Below, one piece after another: positions 10,148 through 18,192 of a stretch of DNA of 32,346 bases; within the stretch, counting starts at the first letter, position 1, and every line of letters begins with the position of its first letter. Origin of the DNA: Methylomonas sp. (GTDB lineage: Bacteria; Pseudomonadota; Gammaproteobacteria; Methylococcales; Methylomonadaceae). The position numbers and the translations under genes are program-made. The stretch covers positions 1 through 32,346 of the forward strand of contig PERU01000039.1 in NCBI GenBank assembly GCA_002928965.1, in the 5' to 3' direction. The notes beneath the pieces were generated by a model. The model saw only the letters and a program-made list of their open reading frames with translations, was not told the origin of the DNA and searched no databases.

Positions 10148-11728
10148 ATGACAACAATTACCGAGGAACCGAAAGCAGCGCAAGCTGATGATGCCTTGCA
10201 AATTGAAGATGGTATCCTCGATCAGGATGAGTCAGATACCCGTCAATTTGTTACCTTCATCATTGCCGATGAAGTGTTTGCCGTGGATATGGCGCCGGTA
10301 CAGGAAATTATTCGCGTGCCAGATGTAGTTCGTGTGCCGCTGGCACCGAGCACTTTGGATGGTTTGGCGAATTTGCGTGGCAAGGTATTGCCTATCATTT
10401 CTTTGCGTCGCATTTTTACTTTTGCTGAGCTGGAGCACGATGATGCCACCCGCGCCCTGGTGATCGATATTGGTCAACCCTTGGGCTTTGTGGTGGATCG
10501 CGTTGCCAGTGTGGTGGGCGTCGAGCCAGAAAAAATCGAAAGTGTCGATTCGATTCGCAGTACCGTCAACACCGATTTGCTGTCCGGTATGATCAAAGAC
10601 GTCGGTGGACATGCCATGATCATGGTACTGGATTTTGAAAAACTGATCGCTCAGGAGTTCAGCGAAATCGCCAGTTTGGCCAGAACCGCCAGCATGACCA
10701 GCGGCTTGTCTGCCAGCAGCATTAGTGACGATGACGAAGATAACAGCGATGAATTGCAACTGGTCAGTTTTGATGTAGCTGGACAGGAATATGCGATAGC
10801 GATTGAAGATGTACAAGAGATTGTGCAGGTTCCCGAGCAGATCATTCATGTGCCACATTCAGAATCGCATGTGCTGGGTGTCATGACGCTGCGCAACCGT
10901 TTATTGCCTTTGGTGTCTTTGCGCAGGATGTTTGACCTGCCGCCGCAGGATGCTGACGAACGCAGTCGCATCGTGGTGGTTTCGCTGGGTAGCGCGTCGG
11001 TAGGCATCGTCATGGACAATGTCAACGAAGTGTTACGGGTATCTAAATCTGTTGTGGATGCCATGCCAGCTTTGCTGGCTCGGGATGGTGATCTGGCCGA
11101 TATTGCTGAAATTTGTCGATTGGAAGACGGTAAGCGTTTGGTTTCCATTATTTCCGCTCAGCACTTATTTAATCATTCCAGTGTCAAGGAGGCTTTGACC
11201 AACGTGGATAACTTAGAAGACGACAATCCTAACGCTATCGGCGCGGATATTGACGATGAGAATTCCGATGACGACGAACAAGTCGTAGTCTTTCGCCTGG
11301 ATCGTGAAGAATACGGCGTACCCATTGAAAGCGTCCAGGAAATTGTTCGAGTACCTGATGAACTGACGCATGTACCCAAAGCACCGGTATTTGTCGAGGG
11401 GGTTATTAATTTACGCGGTGCGGTATTGCCGGTCATTGATTTGCGTCGTCGTTTGGGGTTGGCGTCGGTTGAACGCTCAGAAGGGCAGCGGGTGATGGTA
11501 TTTCTGATTCAGGGAGCTCGAACCGGTTTTATTGTGGATTCAGTTGCCGAAGTGTTGAAAATTCACAAGTCAGCTATCGAGCCAGCGCCAAAATTATCCA
11601 GTGAACAATCCACTTTGTTGTCGAGGATGGCCAATCTGGAAAAACAAAAACGCATGGTGCAGTTGATCGAACCGGCTCATCTGCTGGAAGGCGCTGATAT
11701 TGCCGCCTTAGCAGGTATAACCGAATAA
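10148..11728 (+). CDS. Triple-domain CheW-type coupling protein
   Basis: This 526-aa protein consists of three CheW (SH3-like pair) domains in a row, at about 32-171, 202-343 and 377-515. Each has the typical core: FAVDMAPVQEIIRVPDVVRV, YAIAIEDVQEIVQVPEQI and YGVPIESVQEIVRVPDEL, followed by LRG/LRN-x-LLP/VLP-x-x-LRR. Very acidic linkers (around 192-202 and 354-377) separate them. I chose ATG 10148 because it follows a G-rich Shine-Dalgarno sequence and lies after the previous stop; the longer in-frame opening from 10067 overlaps the receptor and adds basic residues unlike a CheW. CheW normally has one domain of about 150-170 aa and links receptors to CheA, so three tethered copies suggest a baseplate cross-linker. 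Confidence 0.9.
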   Translation: MTTITEEPKAAQADDALQIEDGILDQDESDTRQFVTFIIADEVFAVDMAPVQEIIRVPDVVRVPLAPSTLDGLANLRGKVLPIISLRRIFTFAELEHDDATRALVIDIGQPLGFVVDRVASVVGVEPEKIESVDSIRSTVNTDLLSGMIKDVGGHAMIMVLDFEKLIAQEFSEIASLARTASMTSGLSASSISDDDEDNSDELQLVSFDVAGQEYAIAIEDVQEIVQVPEQIIHVPHSESHVLGVMTLRNRLLPLVSLRRMFDLPPQDADERSRIVVVSLGSASVGIVMDNVNEVLRVSKSVVDAMPALLARDGDLADIAEICRLEDGKRLVSIISAQHLFNHSSVKEALTNVDNLEDDNPNAIGADIDDENSDDDEQVVVFRLDREEYGVPIESVQEIVRVPDELTHVPKAPVFVEGVINLRGAVLPVIDLRRRLGLASVERSEGQRVMVFLIQGARTGFIVDSVAEVLKIHKSAIEPAPKLSSEQSTLLSRMANLEKQKRMVQLIEPAHLLEGADIAALAGITE

Positions 11729-11740
11729 TCGGTTACAGAT

Positions 11741-12811
11741 ATGATTAAACTGTTGATTGTGGATGATTCGGCGCTGATGCGGCGTCAATTGACCAGTATG
11801 TTTCAGGAGGAAGGCGGTTTTGAAATACGGCAAGCCCGTAATGGCAAAGAAGCCGTCGATGAAAATCGTGACTTCCAGCCTGATGTCATCAGTCTGGACA
11901 TTAACATGCCGGAAATGGACGGCATCACTGCCTTGTCTTTAATTATGGCCGAACGCCCGGTGCCAGTGGTGATGGTGTCATCGCTGACTGAAAAGGGTGC
12001 ATTAGCTACTTTTGAAGCACTCAATTTGGGTGCCGTAGATTATATCGCCAAGCCCGATGGTACTATCTCCTTGAGCATAGGTCAGATCAAGGATGAACTG
12101 ATAGCTAAAGTTCGTGCCGCGGCTAAAGCTCGCATCAAACCCAAGGGGTCTGGGGTGAAGGGGCTTGCGCAACGATTAAGAGAGGAACGCGAGAAACCCA
12201 TCGCCCGCCCCGTTGCTGTCAGGCGGGGTGTAGCCGGTGAAGGCTTGGTAATCATTGGCGTTTCTACCGGTGGCCCTCGCACCTTGGAGGAAATTTTGCC
12301 ACTGTTGCCAGCTGATTTTCCCTGGCCGGTCTTAGTCGCCCAACACATGCCAGCGGCATTTACCCGCTCTTTTGCGGATAGACTTAACGCAATGTGCTCA
12401 TTACAGGTCGTTGAAGCCGCTTCGCCAACGCCGATTACACCGGGGACTATTTATATCGGCAAAGGCGGAGCAGACATGGTGCTTGGACAACGTGGCGGCA
12501 AATTGACCATCATTCCAAAACCGGAAAGTCGCGAGTACCTATGGCATCCTTCAGTGGAGTTGTTGGGACGTTCTGTGCTGGAGCATTGTGATCCATCAAG
12601 AGTGGTGGCTGTGATGTTGACCGGCATGGGGTATGACGGTGCGGATGCCTTTACCGAAATCAAGAAACGCGGTGGCCGCACAATTGCCGAGTCCAAAGCA
12701 ACGGCCGTAGTGTTTGGCATGCCTGCCGAATTAATCGACAGGGGCGGCGCTACTTTAGTGTTGCCAGCCGAAAAAGTGGCGGCCCAGATGAATGTTTGGG
12801 CCGGCAGATAA
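11741..12811 (+). CDS. cheB: CheB: chemotaxis response regulator / protein-glutamate methylesterase
   Basis: This 356-aa two-domain enzyme removes methyl groups from receptor glutamates and thereby resets sensitivity. The N-terminal receiver has Asp8/Asp9 and phosphorylation site Asp53 (SLDINMPEMDG) plus the conserved Lys in YIAKPDG. The C-terminal methylesterase begins near residue 170 and shows the catalytic triad Ser175 (GVSTGGP), His202 (VAQHMPAAFT) and Asp299 (MLTGMGYDGADAF). Length and layout are standard for CheB. It pairs with CheR two genes downstream, so the operon has a complete methylation-adaptation loop. It starts 12 bp after the CheW stop. Confidence 0.95.
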   Translation: MIKLLIVDDSALMRRQLTSMFQEEGGFEIRQARNGKEAVDENRDFQPDVISLDINMPEMDGITALSLIMAERPVPVVMVSSLTEKGALATFEALNLGAVDYIAKPDGTISLSIGQIKDELIAKVRAAAKARIKPKGSGVKGLAQRLREEREKPIARPVAVRRGVAGEGLVIIGVSTGGPRTLEEILPLLPADFPWPVLVAQHMPAAFTRSFADRLNAMCSLQVVEAASPTPITPGTIYIGKGGADMVLGQRGGKLTIIPKPESREYLWHPSVELLGRSVLEHCDPSRVVAVMLTGMGYDGADAFTEIKKRGGRTIAESKATAVVFGMPAELIDRGGATLVLPAEKVAAQMNVWAGR

Positions 12812-12823
12812 TCAGGAGTATTT

Positions 12824-13447
12824 ATGGCCTTTATCAAGAAACAGACCAGTGAGTCGATTAACGAAGACGAACGAACCCAGCCCAGGGATTGCGAAAATCT
12901 GGTGATTCAGCTGGATAGCCCTGATCCGGTAGCTAGACGCTGGGCGGCTCGAGATTTGGCTGATTGTCCGGAAGCGTCATCAGCTCTGGTATCAAGGTTA
13001 AATCGCGAGAGCGACATATCTGTTCGCGAATTGATTCTCAGCTCACTCACCAGTCTGGGTGATGAGGTGGCTGTGGCTGGTCTGATTGAATGCCTGCGCA
13101 GTGAAGATGTCGGTTTGCGAAATGAATCAATTGAAGTGATGAAACACCTGCCTGACGAGGTGTCACCCATCATGCAAAATTTGTTGGTTGATGACAATGT
13201 CGATGTGCGCATCTTTGCGGTCAATATACTAGAATCATTGCGACACCCCGATGTCGAGTCTTGGTTGATCGAGGTCATTGAACATGACCAAAACGTCAAT
13301 GTTTGCGCGACAGCCCTGGATTTGTTGGTGGAGGTGGGCTCTAAAGATGCCGAGCAACCCATCACTCGATTGAAAGCCCGTTTTACTGAAGAACCCTTCA
13401 TCCAGTTTGCCGCTGATCTGGCCCTGAAACGTATCACTGAGGCCTAA
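12824..13447 (+). CDS. HEAT-repeat protein in the chemosensory operon
   Basis: This 207-aa soluble protein has about five tandem helical HEAT-like repeats from residue 25 to the end. Repeat units are recognisable by D-x-x-V/VR-x-x-A patterns: SPDPVARRWAARDLADC, ESDISVRELILSSLTSLGD, SEDVGLRNESIEVMKHLPD, DDNVDVRIFAVNILESLRHP and DQNVNVCATALDLLVEVG. There is no catalytic motif, signal or membrane segment. Such repeats form curved scaffolds for protein contacts. Placement between cheB and cheR, with AGGAG before the start and short spacers, suggests it binds a che component, perhaps CheB, CheR or the double receptor. The partner is inference only. Confidence 0.85.
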   Translation: MAFIKKQTSESINEDERTQPRDCENLVIQLDSPDPVARRWAARDLADCPEASSALVSRLNRESDISVRELILSSLTSLGDEVAVAGLIECLRSEDVGLRNESIEVMKHLPDEVSPIMQNLLVDDNVDVRIFAVNILESLRHPDVESWLIEVIEHDQNVNVCATALDLLVEVGSKDAEQPITRLKARFTEEPFIQFAADLALKRITEA

Positions 13448-13454
13448 CCACTCA

Positions 13455-14297
13455 ATGACCGACATCACCATTAGCGATGAGGATTTCCAAAAATTTCGGG
13501 AATTCTTTTATCGCAAAACCGGAATTCAGTTCGAGTCAACCAAGCGTTATTTTGTCGACAAACGGTTAGTCGAGCGTATTGTCGAGACGGGTAACGAAAA
13601 CTTTCGCGGTTATTTCACCTTATTACGTTTTCAGGCATCCGGCGAAGAGTTGCAGCAGTTGACCAATTTGATGACGGTTAACGAAACCTATTTTTTCCGC
13701 GAGGAATATCAATTCAAGTGCCTTGTGGAATCGATATTGCCGGAAATCACCACACGCAAAACCGACCACAGTCCTTTAAGGGTTTGGATCATGCCGTCAT
13801 CATCCGGCGAAGAGGCGTATTCGGTGGCCATTTACCTGCTGGAATACTGGGCGGGCATCAATGATTGGGATATCGAGATTATTTCCTCGGATATTGACAC
13901 ACGTATTCTGACCCATGCCCGCAAAGGGCTGTATTCTGCTCGTTCGGTGCAGGAATTGCCCGCTAAATTCCTATTACGCTACTTCAAGCGCACGGAAGAA
14001 GGCTATCAGATCAACGAAGACTTACGCCAGTCCGTGGAGTTTACCCGAGTTAACTTGGTAGAACGGGCCGATACTCGCGCCTACCGTAATTTTGATGTTA
14101 TTTTTTGCCGAAATTTACTGATATATTTTGACGATATTTCCCGCAAAGCCGCTGCGGAAACCTTCTACGATGCACTGAAACCCGGGGGGTACATTTGTCT
14201 TGGTCACTCGGAATCTATGAGTCGTATTTCTTCTTTGTACAAAGTACGTAAATTTCCAGAAGCTATCGTTTATCAAAAACCCATGGAGAATCGATGA
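13455..14297 (+). CDS. cheR: CheR: chemotaxis protein-glutamate O-methyltransferase
   Basis: This 280-aa SAM-dependent methyltransferase methylates receptor glutamates. The N-terminal helical domain (about 1-85) contains TVNETYFFREEYQF, the CheR hallmark. The Rossmann domain follows with SSGEEAYSVAIYL (SAM-binding loop; the usual C-STGEEPYS form is here PSSSGEEAYS), ISSDIDTRILTHARKGLYS and VIFCRNLLIYFD. The acidic residue at the end of beta2 that contacts SAM is retained. The C-terminus lacks the pentapeptide-binding extension or TPR of some CheR proteins. Its stop overlaps the cheY start (ATGA at 14294-14297). Confidence 0.94.
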   Translation: MTDITISDEDFQKFREFFYRKTGIQFESTKRYFVDKRLVERIVETGNENFRGYFTLLRFQASGEELQQLTNLMTVNETYFFREEYQFKCLVESILPEITTRKTDHSPLRVWIMPSSSGEEAYSVAIYLLEYWAGINDWDIEIISSDIDTRILTHARKGLYSARSVQELPAKFLLRYFKRTEEGYQINEDLRQSVEFTRVNLVERADTRAYRNFDVIFCRNLLIYFDDISRKAAAETFYDALKPGGYICLGHSESMSRISSLYKVRKFPEAIVYQKPMENR

Positions 14298-14665
14298 AAC
14301 GTATACTCATAGTCGATGATGCCGCCACGGTTAGAATGTTCCACCGTACCATCTTGGAAAAGGCCGGTTATGCCGTTGAAGAAGCAGTTAACGGTATCGA
14401 GGCACTGGAAAAGTGTCTACAAACACCCTTTGATCTTTATCTGGTTGACGTCAATATGCCCAAGCTGGACGGTTATGGCTTTTTACAGGAGCTTCGAGGC
14501 CTGGATATTCCACAAGCACCCGCCGTGATGATTTCGACTGAAGCGGAAGACAGTGATAGAAACCGGGCTTATGCCGCCGGTGCAAACGCTTACTTGATCA
14601 AACCTTCCAAGCCCGATCAACTGCTATTGCAAGTACGTCTGATGCTAGGGGAATCTTTGTCATGA
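14294..14665 (+). CDS. cheY: CheY-like single-domain response regulator (first copy)
   Basis: This 123-aa receiver domain has no output module. Acidic pocket Asp8/Asp9 (ILIVDDAATVR), phospho-acceptor Asp52 (YLVDVNMPKLDG), the switch Ser/Thr in MISTEAED and conserved Lys in YLIKPSKPDQ are all present. CheA should phosphorylate it. A good GGAG precedes the start, which overlaps cheR; its own stop overlaps the cheA start (ATGA at 14662-14665). A second CheY lies 3.1 kb downstream, so one may act on the output and the other as a phosphate sink; the sequence does not say which. Confidence 0.92.
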   Translation: MKRILIVDDAATVRMFHRTILEKAGYAVEEAVNGIEALEKCLQTPFDLYLVDVNMPKLDGYGFLQELRGLDIPQAPAVMISTEAEDSDRNRAYAAGANAYLIKPSKPDQLLLQVRLMLGESLS

Positions 14666-17448
14666 ATCCCTTACTGCAACAGTTTTTGTCGGAAGCCAGA
14701 GATTTCCTACAAGGCATCGGCGAAAAGCTGATGCAATTGGAAAAAGCGCCAACCGATGCGAGCTTGATGACCGAATTGTTCCGCTATGTCCATACCCTGA
14801 AAGGCAATAGCGGTCTGTTCGAATTTCCAGAGATGACCCGGGTATTACACGCCGGTGAAGACCTATTGGACGCCGTCCGGAATGGTCGAGTACGTTATTC
14901 TCAGGAGTTGGCGGATCGACTACTGGATGCCATGGATTTTGTCGGCATGTTATGCGATGAAATTGAACAAAATGGTGCTATCGGTGCTGTTTACGCCAAC
15001 GATTCGGCTCGGTTGGGTGAGAGTTTAAGAAAATTGAATGTCAGCGCTCATCATCCGGTTGAGGATAAAGCCAATCACAGTGATAACCCCGTTGAAACAA
15101 CTGAAAATCTGACCTCTGCACCCGCACGGCCCGAAACCGCGATTCCCGTAGAGCCACCGCCTGCTGCCTTGGCCGATATTCCGGAAGCCTTGCGCATGAA
15201 GGCCTATGCCATTGCTCAAGCCGGTACGCCGTTGTGTTGGTTGGTCTATACACCTGACGAGCAATGTTTTTTTCAAGGCCAAGATCCGTTTTTCCTAGCA
15301 CGACAAACTCCCGAATTTTTGTGGGGTGGTATCGTGTCTCGAGAAGACTGGCCCAAACTGGCCGAGATGGATGCCTATCGTTGTCTACTGGATTTTCATC
15401 TGCTGACTTCAGCTCCTCATACCACGCTGGATGAGCATTTTCGGTATGTAGCTGATCAAATCAAGATACAACCGTTATCGCCACTATCTTTCATCATCCC
15501 CGTTGGCGATACCAATGGCGGGCCAGTTTATGAAGACTTTGTTGGCGATGCGCTAGAATTTCTGGAAACCGGTAATTTTGGTGGACTTGAGCGCGCGGCA
15601 CTAACCATGCTGGAGCTTTCCAGTCCAGATTTGTGGTTTTCTTCGGCTTTACGTTGGCTGTTGCTGGTACTGGAACACGATCCCGATAATCGGCCGGTAT
15701 TAAGTGGTATTGTCGAGTCCCTGCGGAATCTAGATCAGCCCGAATGGCTTGATTTGCAAAGTCAATGGCAGGATCAAACAGTACTAACACCCACTATACC
15801 AGCGGCGGTATCCATCGAAAGCACCGAAACAGCTTTACCCTCAGGTATTGTTTCATTATCTTCGATCGATGATTTTGTTTTGTCGCTACTAGCGATCCAA
15901 AGACAGATTCTGTTGTTGCCCATTACAGAATCCTGGCAGCTTGGGCGCATAAAATCCGTAGCGGCCACGTTGCAGGGTTGCTTGAAAGCAATCGGTGAAT
16001 TTGATCAGTTAGCGAGCTTGGCATTCGCTGCCGAACAATCCTTAGTCCAATCTGCCGCAGTTCCTTTATTAAGCTGGCTTGATGAGCAGTTTCATATGCC
16101 CGGCAAAATGGCTGTACAACCCCTTGGATCCCAATCGATTGAACCATCCAAGCCAGCAGAAACCGTTGAAACCCAACCGGCCAAAACAGCCGTAGCCCAT
16201 GAAATATCAACCACGGCTGATATTGATGGTGAGATTAAATTTGGTCGAAGGGCTGAAGATGTTACCGCCGTGGGTGCTAAAAGTCTCAAGGTTGATCAGG
16301 CCAAGATCGATCGATTGATGAATCTGATCGGTGAAATGGTGGTTTCCAAAAATGCCTTGCCCTATCTGGCGGGTCGCGCCGAAGCGGTATTTGGCGTCAG
16401 GGATCTTTCCCGAGAGATTAAGGCTCAATATGCGGTGATCAATCGCATCGCTGAAGAAATGCAGGATGCGATCATGCAAGTTCGGATGATGCCGGTGTCA
16501 TTTGTATTTCAGCGTTTTCCGCGCCTGGTACGCGATACCGCACGCAAGTTGGGCAAGGACATCAATCTGATCATGGAAGGTGAAGATACCGAAGCCGACA
16601 AAAACATCATCGAATCGTTAGGCGACCCGCTGATTCACATCGTCAGAAACAGCCTTGATCATGGGTTTGAATTGCCGGAAATTCGCCGCGCCATTGGCAA
16701 ACCAATGGTCGGCACGTTAATCATCCGTGCTACCCAGGAATCGGATCGAGTGATCATTGAAATTATCGATGACGGTAAGGGCATCGATCCAGAAGTGATT
16801 AAACGAAAGGCCTATGAAAAAGGCATACTCGATGAAATGGCGTTAGAGCGTATCAGCGATCAAGAGGCTGTTAATCTGGTGTTTGCCCCCGGATTTTCCA
16901 CCGCCGACGTGATTTCGGATTTATCCGGTCGCGGCGTGGGTATGGATGTGGTGAAAACCGCTATTGAGAAGGTCAATGGGGCTATTTCGCTGGTCAGCGA
17001 AAAAGGCAAGGGCACCAAGATCCAATTGTCGTTGCCATTGTCGATGGCTGTCACCAATGTGATGATTATCGAATCCGATGGACAATTGTTTGGCATACCC
17101 ATGGATAGTGTGGTGGAAACCGTGCGGGTACCACGGGCTGATATTCGCATGATCAAACATAGTTTGGCTACCGTGTTACGCGGTCGCATCGTACCATTAA
17201 AACCGATCAACACCTTGCTCGAGATTTCTGCCCCTCCGCTAGCCAATGACGATGACGAACTGGCCGTATTGGTGGTACGTCTGGGCGAAGAGTCAGTGGG
17301 ATTACTGGTGGATGATTTTCGGGAAACCGTTGATATTATCCTTAAGCCGATGTCTGGGGTTCTGGCCCAAATATCGGCTTATGCCGGTTCTGCATTATTG
17401 GGAGATGGTTCGGTATTAATGGTGCTGAATATTAAGGAGATGTTCTAA
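14662..17448 (+). CDS. cheA: CheA histidine kinase with an unusual large middle region
   Basis: This 928-aa kinase phosphorylates CheY and CheB in response to the receptors. P1 (Hpt) lies at about 1-110 with phospho-acceptor His44 in RYVHTLKGNSG. From about 540 the classic core follows: P3 dimerisation (LKVDQAKIDRLMNLIGEMVV), P4 ATPase with N box HIVRNSLDHGFE (near 659), G1 DDGKGID (near 703), F box FAPGFSTA and G2 GRGVGMDVV (near 757), and P5 CheW-like regulatory domain (about 795-928). Between, instead of an obvious P2, lie a Pro-rich linker (about 130-175), an unassigned globular stretch (about 178-290) and helical segments (about 295-370 and 415-500). There is no C-terminal receiver. Neighbours: cheY upstream, STAS-like gene one base downstream (TAATG). 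Confidence 0.93.
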   Translation: MNPLLQQFLSEARDFLQGIGEKLMQLEKAPTDASLMTELFRYVHTLKGNSGLFEFPEMTRVLHAGEDLLDAVRNGRVRYSQELADRLLDAMDFVGMLCDEIEQNGAIGAVYANDSARLGESLRKLNVSAHHPVEDKANHSDNPVETTENLTSAPARPETAIPVEPPPAALADIPEALRMKAYAIAQAGTPLCWLVYTPDEQCFFQGQDPFFLARQTPEFLWGGIVSREDWPKLAEMDAYRCLLDFHLLTSAPHTTLDEHFRYVADQIKIQPLSPLSFIIPVGDTNGGPVYEDFVGDALEFLETGNFGGLERAALTMLELSSPDLWFSSALRWLLLVLEHDPDNRPVLSGIVESLRNLDQPEWLDLQSQWQDQTVLTPTIPAAVSIESTETALPSGIVSLSSIDDFVLSLLAIQRQILLLPITESWQLGRIKSVAATLQGCLKAIGEFDQLASLAFAAEQSLVQSAAVPLLSWLDEQFHMPGKMAVQPLGSQSIEPSKPAETVETQPAKTAVAHEISTTADIDGEIKFGRRAEDVTAVGAKSLKVDQAKIDRLMNLIGEMVVSKNALPYLAGRAEAVFGVRDLSREIKAQYAVINRIAEEMQDAIMQVRMMPVSFVFQRFPRLVRDTARKLGKDINLIMEGEDTEADKNIIESLGDPLIHIVRNSLDHGFELPEIRRAIGKPMVGTLIIRATQESDRVIIEIIDDGKGIDPEVIKRKAYEKGILDEMALERISDQEAVNLVFAPGFSTADVISDLSGRGVGMDVVKTAIEKVNGAISLVSEKGKGTKIQLSLPLSMAVTNVMIIESDGQLFGIPMDSVVETVRVPRADIRMIKHSLATVLRGRIVPLKPINTLLEISAPPLANDDDELAVLVVRLGEESVGLLVDDFRETVDIILKPMSGVLAQISAYAGSALLGDGSVLMVLNIKEMF

Positions 17449-17687
17449 TGACTATTGAGTTTAAAAAAAATCAGGTGTTTTTCAAAAATGAAGTGGGTGT
17501 AGAAGAGGCTGAGTTGTTACTGGAATGGTTACAGAAAAAAACTGCGCCCAAAGCCGATTTTTCGGCTTGTACTCATTTGCACGCGGCCAATTTACAGGTA
17601 TTAATGGCGACCACGCTAACAATTACTGCTTGGCCTGTCGACGAAACACTCACCGTTTGGTTACAGTCGGCACTAGGTGTATCTTAG
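17448..17687 (+). CDS. Small STAS-like protein
   Basis: This 79-aa protein directly follows cheA (stop and start share TAATG). Its middle resembles the STAS/SpoIIAA signature: DFSACTHLHAANLQVLMA aligns with the D-L-S-x-V-T-x-I-D-S-S-G-L family pattern. The phosphorylatable Ser of the DSSG loop is replaced (HAAN), and the protein is about 20-30 residues shorter than a typical STAS domain. It is therefore likely a non-phosphorylated binding module in this chemosensory complex. Family assignment is tentative because similarity is limited to this motif and the overall pattern. Confidence 0.65.
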   Translation: MTIEFKKNQVFFKNEVGVEEAELLLEWLQKKTAPKADFSACTHLHAANLQVLMATTLTITAWPVDETLTVWLQSALGVS

Positions 17688-17808
17688 AATTTAGGTAAAA
17701 TGACTTTTCAAGGCCATGTGGCGGTAATTTGAATCATCCGGCACGACCTGCCCAAATTGGCAAGACTCCTTTAACACTATTTTTATTTTCGATTCATCGA
17801 GAACGACC
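17688..17808. promoter_or_regulatory. 121-bp spacer inside the che operon, possible internal promoter
   Basis: This is the only sizeable gap in the otherwise packed che operon. It is AT-rich towards the end (TTTAACACTATTTTTATTTT) and leads into the second cheY, so a secondary promoter or an mRNA processing site is plausible. No clear promoter boxes or strong hairpin were identified. Confidence 0.3.
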
Positions 17809-18183
17809 ATGGCCAAAACAATTCTGATTGTAGATGACTCCGCAACCATGCTAATGAGCGTTAAATCCAACCTTGAAATGAATGGTTTCAAAGTGGAAAC
17901 CGCAAGTGATGGTGTACAGGCTTTAAACAAACTTAAGTCTGGCACCAAGCCAGATTTAATTATTACTGATATTAATATGCCCAACATGGGCGGACTGGAG
18001 TTGATCCAAAACGTGCGCGCGTTGCCAGGTTTTCGATTCGTGCCAATTCTGACCCTTACAACTGAAAGTCAGGCTGCTAAGCGCGATGAAGGCAAGAAAC
18101 TGGGTGCTACCGGCTGGCTGGTGAAGCCGATTGATGGCGCAGACCTTATTAAAGTGATTAAGCAAGTAGTGCCTGGAGCATAG
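17809..18183 (+). CDS. cheY: CheY-like single-domain response regulator (second copy)
   Basis: This 124-aa receiver domain has Asp9/Asp10 (ILIVDDSATM), phospho-acceptor Asp54 (IITDINMPNMGG), a T-T-E switch region (LTLTTESQ) and conserved Lys in WLVKPIDGADL. It resembles the CheY that usually precedes cheA in beta- and gammaproteobacterial che clusters. It lies 9 bp before the membrane MCP-like gene, whose C-terminus may hold a CheY phosphatase motif, so the two could be functional partners (inference). It differs clearly from the first copy and is not a recent duplicate. Confidence 0.93.
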   Translation: MAKTILIVDDSATMLMSVKSNLEMNGFKVETASDGVQALNKLKSGTKPDLIITDINMPNMGGLELIQNVRALPGFRFVPILTLTTESQAAKRDEGKKLGATGWLVKPIDGADLIKVIKQVVPGA

Positions 18184-18192
18184 GAGGGATTT

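Noticed and set aside
17700-17808. Sigma-54 promoter (GGCACGACCTGC) before the second cheY
   Set aside because: The GG and GC elements are 8 rather than 10 bases apart.
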